Below, in pieces: positions 15,831 through 24,249 of a DNA stretch of 64,000 bases. Made by a program: the position numbers and the translations under genes. How positions within the stretch are numbered: position 1 is the first letter of the stretch; each line of letters begins with the position of its first letter. Source of the stretch: Hahella sp. KA22 (GTDB lineage: Bacteria; Pseudomonadota; Gammaproteobacteria; Pseudomonadales; Oleiphilaceae); the NCBI RefSeq assembly GCF_004135205.1, contig NZ_CP035490.1, positions 2,187,501-2,251,500 of the forward strand, written 5' to 3'. The notes beneath the pieces are model-generated. The model was not told the origin of the DNA. It worked only from the letters and a program-made list of their open reading frames with translations, and did no database searches.

Positions 15831-17678
15831 ATGAAATTTAAAGGCTTGATCGCTCTGTTGCTGACATTGGTTTGCTCCGGCGCATTCGCCGCTGAACCCC
15901 GCTGGAACAATTCGCCTTATGAGTTGTACGCCAACGGTGAATCGCTGACGGACGTATTGAAGAACTTCGCCGCCAGTTACGGTATTCCGGTAACGGTGAG
16001 CTCCCGCATCGCAGGGACGGTTAACGGCAGTTTCAAAGGAGAGTCGCCGCGTCAGTTCCTGGACATCTTGGGCAAATCCTTTGAGTTTGAGTGGTACTAC
16101 GACGGCTCGACGCTGCACTTTTTCCGCGGTGATGAGATCGTCAGCCGCATCATTACGCTGACTAACATCAAAACGTCGCAACTACGCAGTGCGGTGGAGA
16201 AAGTCGGCATCTGGGACGAACGCTTCAGTTGGAAGGAGATGCCGGACAAAGGCATGGTCTATATCTCCGGCCCGTCCTCCATGGTGGATCTGATTCAGGA
16301 AACCGCCTCTGTGCTGGAAAGCCAGGTGGTGACGATGCCCCGTCGCGATCAGTACTCCATGCAGATGTTCCGTCTGCGCTACGCCACGGCGGCGGATCGT
16401 GTGCAAAGCTATCGCGGCAAAGAAGTGGTGGTCCCCGGGATGGCTTCCGTATTGCGGGGCGCTTTGGCCGCAGGGCAGGGTAAAAGCGGAGAAACCAGCA
16501 TTGGCGGGCCTGTTGGCGTCCTGGAAGGTAAGAGAACATCCAGCCCGGTGACGTCGGATATGCCGGGCACCGGCGAGCGCGCCTGGGTAGAGGCGGATGG
16601 CCGCACTAACTCCATCATCGTGTACGACCGTCTGGAGCGCATGCCCATGTACAAGGCTCTGGTGCGCAATCTGGATCAGCCTTCTGAACAGGTGGAAGTG
16701 AATGTCTCCATTATCAGCGTCAGCGCCACCAACCTGAAAGAGCTGGGAGTGAGCTGGCAGGCCCGCGACCGGAAGCTGGGCGAATTCGGATACGGCGGCA
16801 TCGACAAGCAGACTCCCGCGCCAAACAAAAACCAGCTGGCGATCCTGGGCGGCGCCGACGCGACTTTCTCCACGGTCTTGGATTCCGGCCTGGATTACTT
16901 CATCGCCAAGGTAAACGCCTTGGTGGAGGATGGCGATGCGCAGGTGGTGTCGAGACCCTCCGTGGTCACCAGCGAGCATTTGGAAGCGGTGCTGGACGAT
17001 AGCACGACCTTCCATGTGCGTGTGCAGGGTAATGAACAGGTCGATCTGTTTCCTGTCACGGTGGGCTCGGTTCTGCGTGTGACGCCGCATATTCAGCGTG
17101 GTGAGGAACAGAAAGGCATCAACCTGGAAGTCACCATTGAAGACGGGCAGCAAACCGGTGAAGAGGTGGATCGAATTCCCGTCATCAAGACCAGCAGCAT
17201 CAATACGCAAACCGTGGTGGGGCTGGGGCAGAGTCTGCTGATCGGCGGCTTCTTCCAGGATTATGAGAGCGAGTCCGTCGGTGGCGTGCCGTTGCTTAAG
17301 GATATCCCGCTGTTGGGCATGCTGTTCCGCACCACCAACCATAACCGCAAGAAGATGGTCAAGCTGTTCCTGATGACGCCAAAGATCATCGATATTCCTA
17401 CCGGCGGACTGGCTTCTAACGGCCGCAAGATCTACGGCTACGCCTTCCAGGTGGGCAGCTCCAACAAAGAAGGCGCGGTGGCGATTCGTGAGTACTTCGA
17501 CTCGCGCGGTTTCCCTACTCAGATGGAAGTCGAGAAAAACGGAGAAAAGCCAATTTATTCCGTCGCCATCGGAAACTATTCCCGCTGCGATGACACTCAA
17601 AGAGTAGCGAAGGCGTTCCCTGACGCATTGAAAGGCGACGCCAGCATGATTAACAGCTGCCACCCGCTGACCCGTTGA
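15831..17678 (+). CDS. sctC: Type III secretion outer-membrane secretin SctC (YscC/HrcC)
   Basis: Forms the outer-membrane ring through which the needle passes. 615 aa, close to YscC. Signal peptide at 1-20 ending GAFAA; N-domains with LTDVLKNFAASYGIPVTVS and the repeat TLTNIKTSQLRSAVEKVGIW. The C-terminal secretin core contains DGDAQVVSRPSVVTSE, VTPHIQ and VVGLGQSLLIGGFF, then VPLLKDIPLLGMLFR. It has an unusually clear C-terminal tail after the core (residues ~530-615) that may bind a pilotin; no pilotin gene is seen here. First gene of the sctC-L operon, with a 9-bp inverted repeat in front. Confidence 0.95.
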   Translation: MKFKGLIALLLTLVCSGAFAAEPRWNNSPYELYANGESLTDVLKNFAASYGIPVTVSSRIAGTVNGSFKGESPRQFLDILGKSFEFEWYYDGSTLHFFRGDEIVSRIITLTNIKTSQLRSAVEKVGIWDERFSWKEMPDKGMVYISGPSSMVDLIQETASVLESQVVTMPRRDQYSMQMFRLRYATAADRVQSYRGKEVVVPGMASVLRGALAAGQGKSGETSIGGPVGVLEGKRTSSPVTSDMPGTGERAWVEADGRTNSIIVYDRLERMPMYKALVRNLDQPSEQVEVNVSIISVSATNLKELGVSWQARDRKLGEFGYGGIDKQTPAPNKNQLAILGGADATFSTVLDSGLDYFIAKVNALVEDGDAQVVSRPSVVTSEHLEAVLDDSTTFHVRVQGNEQVDLFPVTVGSVLRVTPHIQRGEEQKGINLEVTIEDGQQTGEEVDRIPVIKTSSINTQTVVGLGQSLLIGGFFQDYESESVGGVPLLKDIPLLGMLFRTTNHNRKKMVKLFLMTPKIIDIPTGGLASNGRKIYGYAFQVGSSNKEGAVAIREYFDSRGFPTQMEVEKNGEKPIYSVAIGNYSRCDDTQRVAKAFPDALKGDASMINSCHPLTR

Positions 17679-17783
17679 TACAACGGGCGCGGCGGAACGG
17701 CGGAATGAATGAGCGATTCAACGGTTAAGTGACTGCAAGCAGTGAACTGACCGGCAACAGGTAAATAACTGGTAAGAGCGCGT

Positions 17784-18923
17784 ATGTCTGACTGGAAGCT
17801 GAAAATTCTCTCCGGAGCTCACGCAGGAAGCGAACTGGATCTGGTCGTTGGCAAGTATGTGTGTGGTAGCGACGATAACGATGATCTGGTGTTTCAGGAG
17901 CCTAACCTGCTCGCGGCGCACTTTTCACTGCAAGTCGAAGAACAGCAAATACGCCTGACTCTGCTGCAGGAGGGTAGCCGCTTGTTACTGAATGGCGAAG
18001 TGTCCGAGCAACGAGATTTGGTGGTGGAAGAAGTGACTCCGGTCGCTGTCGATGACTTCCAGTTCGCCGTCGCCAACGGTCCGGCGGAATGGCCGCAACC
18101 GTTGGTCCCCGCAGCGCCGGCGGCGCAGCCTAAGCCCGCGTCTGGCGCAGCTGCTGCGGATGCTCCCGCCAGTGCGCCAACAACGCCGCTGCCCAGTCGC
18201 AGCTGGTCGGAAACCTTCAATCGCATGAAGGTTGGGCTGGGCGTGATGGGCGCCTGCGCCGGTCTGCTGATGATGCTGGCGGTAGGCTCCATGTCCAATG
18301 CGGAGAAATCCAAAGAAGGCGTTGTCGCCGCTGACCGCGCCAACCTGCAAAGCGAGCTGTCGCAAACACTGGGATTGTCCAATGTGAAAGTTCTCGCGCT
18401 TGCGGATGGGATGAGCTGGCTGGTGGAAGGCTACGTGAACGACGCCGGAGAGTTAAATCGCTTGGCGCGCTGGCTGGAGTCGAAAAAACTACAGGCCACG
18501 CTCAAGGTGAAAGTGACCGATGAGCTGATTAAAGGCGCCGAAATTGCGCTGACCGCCCTTGGCTACTCCAACGTGTCTGTGTTCAAGGGGGACCGCCCCG
18601 GCTTTCTGGTGCTGAAAGGCAACGTGGACGATGACGTCGCGTGGAAAAAGAACCGTGGACGTTTGCAAGTGGACGTGCCAGGGGTTATCGGGTTCGAAGA
18701 CCTGGTCACCGCAGACACCAAGATGGCGCTGGCGCCGTTGCCCAATCTGGTGGTGAAAGGCATTTACATGGGCAAAACCCCGTTCTTCGTACTCAGCAAC
18801 GGGGAAAAGTACTTCGTCGGCAGCCAGCTCAACTATGGCTACCGCGTGGAGGAAATCACCCCTCATATGTTGCAGCTCCGCAGAGGAGACAAACTGATCC
18901 AATATCGATTAGGAGTGGACTAG
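17784..18923 (+). CDS. sctD: Type III secretion inner-membrane ring protein SctD (YscD)
   Basis: Bitopic protein that forms the outer of the two inner-membrane rings and links to the secretin. 379 aa, slightly shorter than YscD (about 420). Cytoplasmic FHA-like domain at residues 1-105 (WKLKILSGAHAGSELDL), a Pro/Ala-rich linker, one transmembrane segment at ~152-172 (GLGVMGACAGLLMMLAVGSM), then periplasmic BON-like ring-building domains. Follows sctC by 105 bp and precedes the YscE-like gene by 2 bp. Confidence 0.9.
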   Translation: MSDWKLKILSGAHAGSELDLVVGKYVCGSDDNDDLVFQEPNLLAAHFSLQVEEQQIRLTLLQEGSRLLLNGEVSEQRDLVVEEVTPVAVDDFQFAVANGPAEWPQPLVPAAPAAQPKPASGAAAADAPASAPTTPLPSRSWSETFNRMKVGLGVMGACAGLLMMLAVGSMSNAEKSKEGVVAADRANLQSELSQTLGLSNVKVLALADGMSWLVEGYVNDAGELNRLARWLESKKLQATLKVKVTDELIKGAEIALTALGYSNVSVFKGDRPGFLVLKGNVDDDVAWKKNRGRLQVDVPGVIGFEDLVTADTKMALAPLPNLVVKGIYMGKTPFFVLSNGEKYFVGSQLNYGYRVEEITPHMLQLRRGDKLIQYRLGVD

Positions 18924-18925
18924 GC

Positions 18926-19174
18926 ATGTTAAATCCGATGTTAAGAAATCAACCCGTAGACACCGAAATCAATGCGGAAAATATCAGTAAGGACTCTGGC
19001 GGAGTCATGCTGAGAAACGTGATCAATGAATTAACCAATGCGTCCGCCAGCGTGCGGCGCAAACTGAACTCCGGTCTGAATCAGGACGACTTCAAACGCC
19101 ACAATGCTTTTAAAGAAAGTATTGACCGCGCCATCGTCGTGCTGGAGCAGACCTGGTCCAAACTTCAGCGTTAG
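18926..19174 (+). CDS. YscE-like needle co-chaperone
   Basis: 82-aa, mostly helical cytoplasmic protein. In Ysc systems YscE pairs with YscG to keep the needle subunit YscF unpolymerised. Assignment rests on size, two predicted helices (LRNVINELTNASASVRRKLN and FKESIDRAIVVLEQTWSKL) and strict position between sctD and sctF. ATG 18926 lies just after the sctD stop, indicating translational coupling. Confidence 0.65.
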   Translation: MLNPMLRNQPVDTEINAENISKDSGGVMLRNVINELTNASASVRRKLNSGLNQDDFKRHNAFKESIDRAIVVLEQTWSKLQR

Positions 19175-19191
19175 ACGGTCTGGAAGACCGT
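19175..19191 (+). terminator. Hairpin just before sctF
   Basis: Perfect 7-bp stem ACGGTCT / AGACCGT with a 3-nt loop, followed by TTGTTG, starting immediately after the yscE-like stop. It could be a weak terminator, attenuator or processing site that sets off the needle gene from the upstream message. Confidence 0.45.
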
Positions 19192-19264
19192 TTGTTGAAG
19201 CACAAGCCCTACCGGGCGAAGAGTAATCTCGATAGAAACTTGAATATTTAGTGAGGAAAACACT

Positions 19265-19468
19265 ATGGCGGAAGTAAGCAATAACTTCACCAGCATGACT
19301 CTTGACGACGCATCCAACTTCGCTGTGCCGGATTCTCCTGAAGCGATGAACGCCATGCTGAAGGATCTGTATGCCCAGGCTGAGAAGAATGCGATGGAAA
19401 GAGAAATTCTGTCTTTGATTCACAAGCTGATCATGGACGCCATCAAAAAGATCGGTCAGGCAGCTTAA
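19265..19468 (+). CDS. sctF: Needle subunit SctF (YscF)
   Basis: Polymerises to form the extracellular needle. Only 67 aa, shorter than YscF/MxiH (about 83-87). The helix-turn-helix core is kept: a P-x-S-P turn (AVPDSPEAM), then LKDLYAQAEKNAMEREILSL and a helical C-terminus ending IKKIGQAA. GAGGAAA lies just before ATG 19265. Assigned by size, core pattern and its place between the yscE-like and sctG genes. The N-terminal helix appears abbreviated. Hairpins lie both upstream and downstream, consistent with separate, high-level expression. Confidence 0.8.
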   Translation: MAEVSNNFTSMTLDDASNFAVPDSPEAMNAMLKDLYAQAEKNAMEREILSLIHKLIMDAIKKIGQAA

Positions 19469-19482
19469 CGCTATCCGATTCT

Positions 19483-19506
19483 CGGGCCCGGCTTATTTTG
19501 GGCCCG
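19483..19506 (+). terminator. Hairpin 1 after sctF
   Basis: Stem CGGGCCC / GGGCCCG with a 10-nt loop, starting 15 bp after the sctF stop. No U-tract follows. Likely an mRNA-stabilising or partial termination structure allowing more needle product than downstream gene products. Confidence 0.5.
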
Positions 19507-19512
19507 GTTATC

Positions 19513-19547
19513 CCCGCCGCAGGCTTTCTGATGAGAGTGGCGGCGGG
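19513..19547 (+). terminator. Hairpin 2 after sctF
   Basis: Second GC-rich stem, CCCGCCGC / GCGGCGGG with a 19-nt loop, directly behind the first. No U-tract. Together the pair forms a double hairpin between sctF and sctG. Confidence 0.45.
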
Positions 19548-19576
19548 AATATCAGGAAAATTGAGAGGATTTGCTT

Positions 19577-19957
19577 ATGTTATATCCTGAAAATCTCATC
19601 AAGCGGGTGTCGGAAATCGGCGTACTGGCTTGTGAGCAGGGCAGGTTACAGGACGCTGAAGTGATTTTCGGCGGCGTGGCGGCGATCGCCGACGACGTAA
19701 CCAGTCATACTGCCGCAGGACTGGGTATGGCGGCGACCAAGATCGCCGGCGGCGATTTTGAAAGCGGCGTCAAGCTGCTGTCCGATAATCTGGCCGCGCT
19801 GGACTATGAAAACATGGATGCGCTGGCGCTGCTGGTGTTCGCCATGAAACGGTCCGGGCGCACGCAGGATGCGGAAGAGCTGATACCTCGTCTGACCTCT
19901 AACCCTGACTTCAAGGGTTCCCTGGCGGAAGAAATTCTGCTGGCGGCGGAGGGGTAA
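19577..19957 (+). CDS. sctG: Needle chaperone SctG (YscG)
   Basis: 126-aa TPR-like cytoplasmic protein; in Ysc systems it binds the C-terminal helix of the needle subunit together with YscE. Helical repeats are visible: LIKRVSEIGVLACEQGRLQDAE, then GLGMAATKIAGGDFESGVKL and ALALLVFAMKRSGRTQDAEEL. ATG 19577 is preceded by AGAGGA. Follows sctF and two hairpins; 3 bp before sctI. Confidence 0.82.
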   Translation: MLYPENLIKRVSEIGVLACEQGRLQDAEVIFGGVAAIADDVTSHTAAGLGMAATKIAGGDFESGVKLLSDNLAALDYENMDALALLVFAMKRSGRTQDAEELIPRLTSNPDFKGSLAEEILLAAEG

Positions 19958-19960
19958 GCG

Positions 19961-20380
19961 ATGGATGCAGCAATAGCCGCCGTTGCGCCGGATCAGGCGC
20001 TTCAGAAAGACTTTGCGCAACCGGTCAGCTCCGGCGCCAACGCTCATGAAATCGCCCGCTTTACAGAGGTAATGGAAGCAGGACGTCCGCATGCGGCGAG
20101 CAATGTGCAGGTGGTGCATCAAACCTATGCTACTCAGAACGCGGAAAAACCGTTCATCAGCCTGGGCGACACTATTCTGAACAAATTGCAGGCCATGGGT
20201 AAGGGTTATCAGGATCGTATTCACGCGTTGGAGCAACGTATGAATCAGCCTGTCAGCTCGCCGGCGGAAGCCAACAAGCTGTTCTTTGAAGTCAGTCAGA
20301 TTTCCATTCAGCAGCAGATGGCGTTGGCGGTGACCAGTAAGGTCAACAAAAATGCGGAAAGCCTGTTAAGAGCGCAATAG
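19961..20380 (+). CDS. sctI: Inner rod protein SctI (YscI)
   Basis: 139-aa early substrate that forms the rod/adaptor at the base of the needle. The N-terminal half is low-complexity and polar, the C-terminal half helical, ending NKLFFEVSQISIQQQMALAVTSKVNKNAESLL, which is the conserved SctI tail. Sits between sctG and sctJ as in Yersinia (no separate yscH-type gene is present here). Confidence 0.85.
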   Translation: MDAAIAAVAPDQALQKDFAQPVSSGANAHEIARFTEVMEAGRPHAASNVQVVHQTYATQNAEKPFISLGDTILNKLQAMGKGYQDRIHALEQRMNQPVSSPAEANKLFFEVSQISIQQQMALAVTSKVNKNAESLLRAQ

Positions 20381-20395
20381 ACTGAAGGGTATGCT

Positions 20396-21151
20396 ATGAA
20401 AAAGCGACAGATTTGGCGGTCCGGACTGTGTTTGCTGTTACTGCTGCTGGGCGGTTGCAAGACCGAGCTGTACAGCGGTTTGAGCCAGCAGGAAGGCAAT
20501 GAGATGTATGCGATTCTCCGTTCCACGGGATTTAACGTGGAGATGGAAGTGCTGGGCGCCGGTAAAGACCAGAACGTGCGTCTGAAGCTGCCTGAGCAGC
20601 AGGTGGCCCGCGCCATCAGCGTGTTGCAGAGACAAGGCTATCCAAAGCAGCATTTCGCCACCATGGGGGATATCTTTGCTAAAGACGGCCTGATCTCTTC
20701 GCCCACTGAAGAGAAAGCGCGCTTCATCTACGCCATTTCCCAGGAGTTGTCGCACACATTGTCGAACATCGACGGCGTGTTGGTGGCGAGGGTGCATGTG
20801 GTGATGCAGGAAGGGGATAAATTCGACAAGAATCCCAAGCCCAGCACTGCCTCGGTATTTATCAAATACGTCGAGGATGCGCCAATCGAAACCCTGACGC
20901 CGAAGATTAAGGCGCTGGTCTCCAACAGTATTCTCGGCCTGGATTACGACCAAGTCTCCGTCGCTTTGTTTCCATCGAGCCTGAAGCGGATCACGTCTCC
21001 TGAGGAAGTATCCAATGGCGGCATGATGTATTTGTGGGCGGGTATCGGCGCGTTGCTGGTGCTGCTGCTTGTCGGCGCCTTGTACTACGCGGTGAGAGCG
21101 GGTTGGATTCCTCGTAAAATTCAGACTCCGGCCATCCAGAAACTGGCATGA
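20396..21151 (+). CDS. sctJ: Inner-membrane ring lipoprotein SctJ (YscJ)
   Basis: Forms the inner of the two inner-membrane rings. 251 aa with a lipoprotein signal and lipobox (LLLLLLGGC, acylated Cys near residue 19). Ring-building domains follow with CKTELYSGLSQQEGNEMYAIL and the conserved SHTLSNIDGVLVARVHVVMQ. A C-terminal transmembrane helix sits at ~218-238 (AGIGALLVLLLVGALYYAV). Overlaps the sctK start by 4 bp. Confidence 0.95.
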   Translation: MKKRQIWRSGLCLLLLLLGGCKTELYSGLSQQEGNEMYAILRSTGFNVEMEVLGAGKDQNVRLKLPEQQVARAISVLQRQGYPKQHFATMGDIFAKDGLISSPTEEKARFIYAISQELSHTLSNIDGVLVARVHVVMQEGDKFDKNPKPSTASVFIKYVEDAPIETLTPKIKALVSNSILGLDYDQVSVALFPSSLKRITSPEEVSNGGMMYLWAGIGALLVLLLVGALYYAVRAGWIPRKIQTPAIQKLA

Positions 21152-21831
21152 TCGACCTTATTCCCACCTCGGCCCGTTACCGTAACCTGATGTTGCGACA
21201 GGTCCATGATTTTTATCGCTACCCGGCGGACTATCTGGATTCCAGTTGGCTGAGCGATGATCCGCATTGGGAAGCGATTGAGCGCCTGTGGCGGCGGCCG
21301 GACAGCCGCAAAGTTATGTCCGACTATATTCTGCAGCGTTGCGGGCTGGTCAAAACCATGGATTGTGACTTCGCCGCCTCTCATCAGAGACTGCCTTTGC
21401 TGGCGGGGGAGGCGTTGCAACGCATGATCATGCTGGGGGGCGCCTTAGCCTATTCGGCGCGCATTCCCAAACGTGCAGAAGCGGTGGCGGCGCCGACGGA
21501 ACTGCATCGTTTCGCGGTGTCGAAAGCGCCGTTTCTGGCCAGAAATGCGCCGGCCTTTTGTATTGATCTCGGGATTGCGGACTGGATGGATCAGCAAGCC
21601 GTGTCCCAAGGACTGCGCTCCGCAGGCCTGAATATGCTGGCCTGTGCGCTGACCGGCGTTCCCCAATCCGTTGTCAAACGTCTGGCGTTGAAATTACCTC
21701 ATGCAGTTAGCGGCATGTGCGACGCGGCATTCATGCGACAGGCTGCGCCTGAGCAGATTCAGGAAGCGCAACGCCTCATGCTTAAACTCTACCGGGAGAT
21801 TGACCCATCATGCTTTCTGTTATTCGATTGA
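21148..21831 (+). CDS. sctK: Sorting-platform protein SctK (YscK)
   Basis: 227-aa cytoplasmic protein that links the SctD ring to the SctQ/L/N sorting platform. Recognised by FYRYPADYLDSSWLSDDPHW near the N-terminus, QRMIMLGGALAYS in the middle, and its place between sctJ and sctL. Starts inside the end of sctJ (ATGA) and overlaps sctL by 22 bp, implying coupled translation. Confidence 0.85.
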   Translation: MIDLIPTSARYRNLMLRQVHDFYRYPADYLDSSWLSDDPHWEAIERLWRRPDSRKVMSDYILQRCGLVKTMDCDFAASHQRLPLLAGEALQRMIMLGGALAYSARIPKRAEAVAAPTELHRFAVSKAPFLARNAPAFCIDLGIADWMDQQAVSQGLRSAGLNMLACALTGVPQSVVKRLALKLPHAVSGMCDAAFMRQAAPEQIQEAQRLMLKLYREIDPSCFLLFD

Positions 21832-22436
21832 ACGACTCCCAGGCTGACTTTGGCCCCGCAGGTGTACTCAAGTCAGAGGATTATCGCCAGCTAAGAGATG
21901 CTGAGCAGACCATACTTGAGGCGCGGCATTCGGCTGACATGATTATGCAGCAGGCGCGGGAAGCCTATGAGGAAGAGAAAAAGCGAGGCTTCGAGGAAGG
22001 TCTGCGCGAGGCGCGTCATAAGCAAGTGGAGCTGATGCTCGCTAACGCCGCGCAAATCATTCACTCCTATCAGGAAATAGAGCAGACGCTGACCAATCTG
22101 GTGATTGAGTCCGTGCGCAAGATACTTAATGAATTCGACAAAGAAGAGCTTGCCTATCAGGTGGTGCGTAAAGCGCTCTACCACATTGGCGAAGGCGCGC
22201 AGGTAACGGTCAAGATCGCCACCGACGTGGCGGCGCCAGTACGCGCCAAGATCAAGGAGGCGCTGGAGTTCTACCCGGGCCTGGAAAAGTTCGAAGTCAT
22301 CGCCGACCCAAACCTGGGCGACGGCGATTGCCAGATCGAAAGCAACTTCGGCGTCATCCGCGCCAATGTGGACGATCAAATGGAAGCGCTGACTCAGGCG
22401 ATGAACAGCCGAATATTGGAAAGTCAGACTTTGTAA
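21810..22436 (+). CDS. sctL: ATPase stator SctL (YscL)
   Basis: 208-aa cytoplasmic protein homologous to FliH; dimerises, binds SctN and connects it to SctQ. N-terminal coiled coil (LEARHSADMIMQQAREAYEE, then KKRGFEEGLREARHKQVELM). The C-terminal domain contains VRKALYHIGEGAQVTVKIA and the final VIADPNLGDGDCQIESNFG. Last gene of the sctC-L operon; a terminator-like hairpin follows within 40 bp. Confidence 0.9.
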   Translation: MLSVIRLNDSQADFGPAGVLKSEDYRQLRDAEQTILEARHSADMIMQQAREAYEEEKKRGFEEGLREARHKQVELMLANAAQIIHSYQEIEQTLTNLVIESVRKILNEFDKEELAYQVVRKALYHIGEGAQVTVKIATDVAAPVRAKIKEALEFYPGLEKFEVIADPNLGDGDCQIESNFGVIRANVDDQMEALTQAMNSRILESQTL

Positions 22437-22472
22437 TCCACTTCAACGCTGAATCGAGCGTTCTTGCCCTGC

Positions 22473-22495
22473 AGCGTCGCCAAATGCGCGACGCT
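22473..22495 (+). terminator. Terminator of the sctC-L operon
   Basis: Perfect 8-bp stem AGCGTCGC / GCGACGCT with a 7-nt loop, followed by the AT-rich ATATTAAA. Located 37 bp after the sctL stop. Confidence 0.5.
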
Positions 22496-22612
22496 ATATT
22501 AAACTCCCGTCGCAATAATCATAAATTTCTGCACATGTTCCGAGCGTACAGGGTTGTATAACCTGCCGGCGATTGCGCCTGCGTTGTTTTCCACTTAATG
22601 CAATGGTTTGTT

Positions 22613-23068
22613 ATGGAAATCAGGATTGATGATCTAAGCGGCCCTGAAGTGGCTGAGTTGTTACAGGAACATCTTCGGGGAATGGCGGAGAATTCGCCGC
22701 CGGAGAGCATTCATGCGTTGGATCTGACGGGCCTTAAAAAGCCTGAGGTAACCTTCTGGACTGTCTGGGACGGCGCTGAGTTGATGGGGTGCGGAGCGCT
22801 GAAAGAGCTGGACGCGGGGCACGGCGAGTTGAAATCCATGCGCACGGCGACTACCCACCTTCGCAAAGGCGTCGCCTCTCATTTGTTGCGTCATATTCTA
22901 GACGAAGCGCGTCAGCGTAATTACCGTCGCGTCAGCCTGGAAACCGGCTCTATGGCGGCCTTTCAACCCGCCCACCAACTCTACGCGCACTATGGTTTTA
23001 CTCTGTGCGGCCCGTTTGCGGACTATATCGAAGATCCCAATAGCTTGTTTATGACGATCGAGTTGTAG
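22613..23068 (+). CDS. GNAT family N-acetyltransferase
   Basis: 151-aa acetyl-CoA-dependent acetyltransferase. Acetyl-CoA loop in motif A (LRKGVASHLLRHILDEARQR), followed by RRVSLETGSMAAFQPAHQLY and YGFTLCGPFADY, typical of the YsnE/PA4866-like small GNATs. Start taken as ATG 22613 (MEIRIDDLSGPE); an in-frame ATG at 22598 would add five residues. The substrate is unknown. It lies between the T3SS operon and the disrupted deacetylase gene and shows no sign of belonging to the T3SS. Confidence 0.88.
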   Translation: MEIRIDDLSGPEVAELLQEHLRGMAENSPPESIHALDLTGLKKPEVTFWTVWDGAELMGCGALKELDAGHGELKSMRTATTHLRKGVASHLLRHILDEARQRNYRRVSLETGSMAAFQPAHQLYAHYGFTLCGPFADYIEDPNSLFMTIEL

Positions 23069-23145
23069 GCGAAGCCGAGCCGTTGCAATGGCGGCTCATT
23101 CTCTACCTGAGCGGCGGGGGACACATTCGCCTCGCATGCGAGTCA

Positions 23146-23403
23146 TTAAGGCATTTCCAATAAGTGCTGAGCCAGATCTGCGATCAGCCGGTAAGAATCT
23201 TTGGAATAGCCGCCGCTGGTCATAATGACCGTTGGAATCTTGTGTGTGGCCAGCATGTCCAGAACGAAATGGTCCCGCGCTTTCACCCCGTTATAATCAA
23301 CGCTCAGGCCACCCAGTTTGTCGCCTTTCAATATATCCGTTCCTGCATTGTAAAAAGCCAGCTTGGGCTGTTTGACATGGTTAAAGAGACGAGGGAGTTC
23401 TTC
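23146..23403 (-). pseudogene. Histone-deacetylase-like gene, C-terminal fragment
   Basis: Encodes the C-terminal ~85 residues of an HDAC/AcuC-type zinc hydrolase: REELPRLFNHVKQPKLAFYN, then AGTDILKGDKLGGLSVD, VKARDHF and VIMTSGGYSKDS. The reading frame enters the end of an IS element at 23404, so no start exists. The matching N-terminal part lies at 29036-29445. By comparison with family members, the central ~100 residues (second metal-binding region with the Asp ligands) are missing from both fragments, so this is insertion plus deletion. Confidence 0.8.
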
Positions 23404-23407
23404 TCTC

Positions 23408-24249
23408 AGAACGTGTTCACGATCTTCTGAGTAACAAGACCAAGAACGCCAAATGGACGAACTGCAGACTGGTGTTAAGCCAGCGCTCGCAGTTTTTCCA
23501 CAGCCGCAGATTTTTGTCGGGCCAGGCAAAGCTGCGCTCTACAATCCAGCGCTTGGGCATGACTTTGAAGGTGTGTAATTCGCTGCGTTTGGCGATTTGC
23601 ACTGTGACATGCTCATCCAGTATGTCTCGTACTCCCTGGGCGAAGGGCTCCCCTGTGTAGCCGCTGTCACACAACAGACTTTGCACGCGGTTCAGACCCG
23701 GTTTGCAGCGCTCGAGCGCCTGCAACGCCCCCTTGCGGTCGGTCACCTCGGCCGTACTGATCGCCACGGCATGCGGCAGCCCTTGCATATCAACCGCAAT
23801 GTGGCGCTTGATCTCCGAAACCTTCTTGCCTGCGTCATAGCCTTTGACGGTTGTCGTGTCCGTGTTCTTCACGCTCTGCGCGTCCACGATCAAGAGCGTG
23901 CTGCAGGCGTTGCGCTCCCGTTTCTCGCCAACCTGATTTTTTTAACGCCCGCTCAAGCAGGCTCACTCCAGTTTCATCAGGTTCACTCCACTTGGCAAAG
24001 TACGAGTGCACCGTGCGCCACTTGGGGAAGTCGCTGGGCAGGGCCCTCCACTGGCAACCGGTGCGCAGCAGATACAGCACCCCACAAAACACCTCATACA
24101 AATCTATCGTTCGAGGCTTGGTTTTGCGCCGCGCCTGCTCCAGCAACGGCTGAATCTTCTCGAATTGTTCGCGACTGATGTCGCTCGGGTGTTTCTTGGT
24201 TCGCATCCGTTCATCTTCTCAGATACAAACAAGATCGTGAACACGTTCT
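23408..24249. mobile_element. IS5-family (IS427-like) insertion sequence, 842 bp
   Basis: Bounded by 19-bp perfect terminal inverted repeats AGAACGTGTTCACGATCTT (23408-23426) and its complement (24231-24249). Carries a two-frame DDE transposase on the minus strand. Outside bases are TCA on the left and TAG on the right, so there is no intact target duplication, consistent with later rearrangement. The left 34 bp (starting 4 bp outside the repeat) recurs exactly at 29002-29035. Confidence 0.88.
23417..24206 (-). CDS. IS5/IS427-type transposase, two overlapping frames
   Basis: DDE transposase made from two frames: orfA 24206-23835 (starts MRTKKHPSDISREQFEKIQP, includes LRTGCQWRALPSDFPKWRTV) and orfB ending at 23417. 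Triad residues are in orfB: Asp in LIVDAQSVKNTD, Asp in LLCDSGYTG, Glu in WIVERSFAW. The two frames join smoothly by a +1 shift at a run of seven A (T7 at 23937-23943 on the + strand): ALKK in orfA continues as QVGEKRERNACSTLLIVD in orfB. This is the layout of IS427-group elements using programmed frameshifting, so it is probably functional and not a decayed gene. Confidence 0.82.

Noticed and set aside
16182-17663. Long open frame (493 codons) antisense to sctC
   Set aside because: It mirrors the codon-position bias of the strongly supported secretin gene, has no ribosome site and no recognisable domain.
23597-24178. Plus-strand open frame of 193 codons across the IS
   Set aside because: Antisense to the DDE transposase and ends with the IS.
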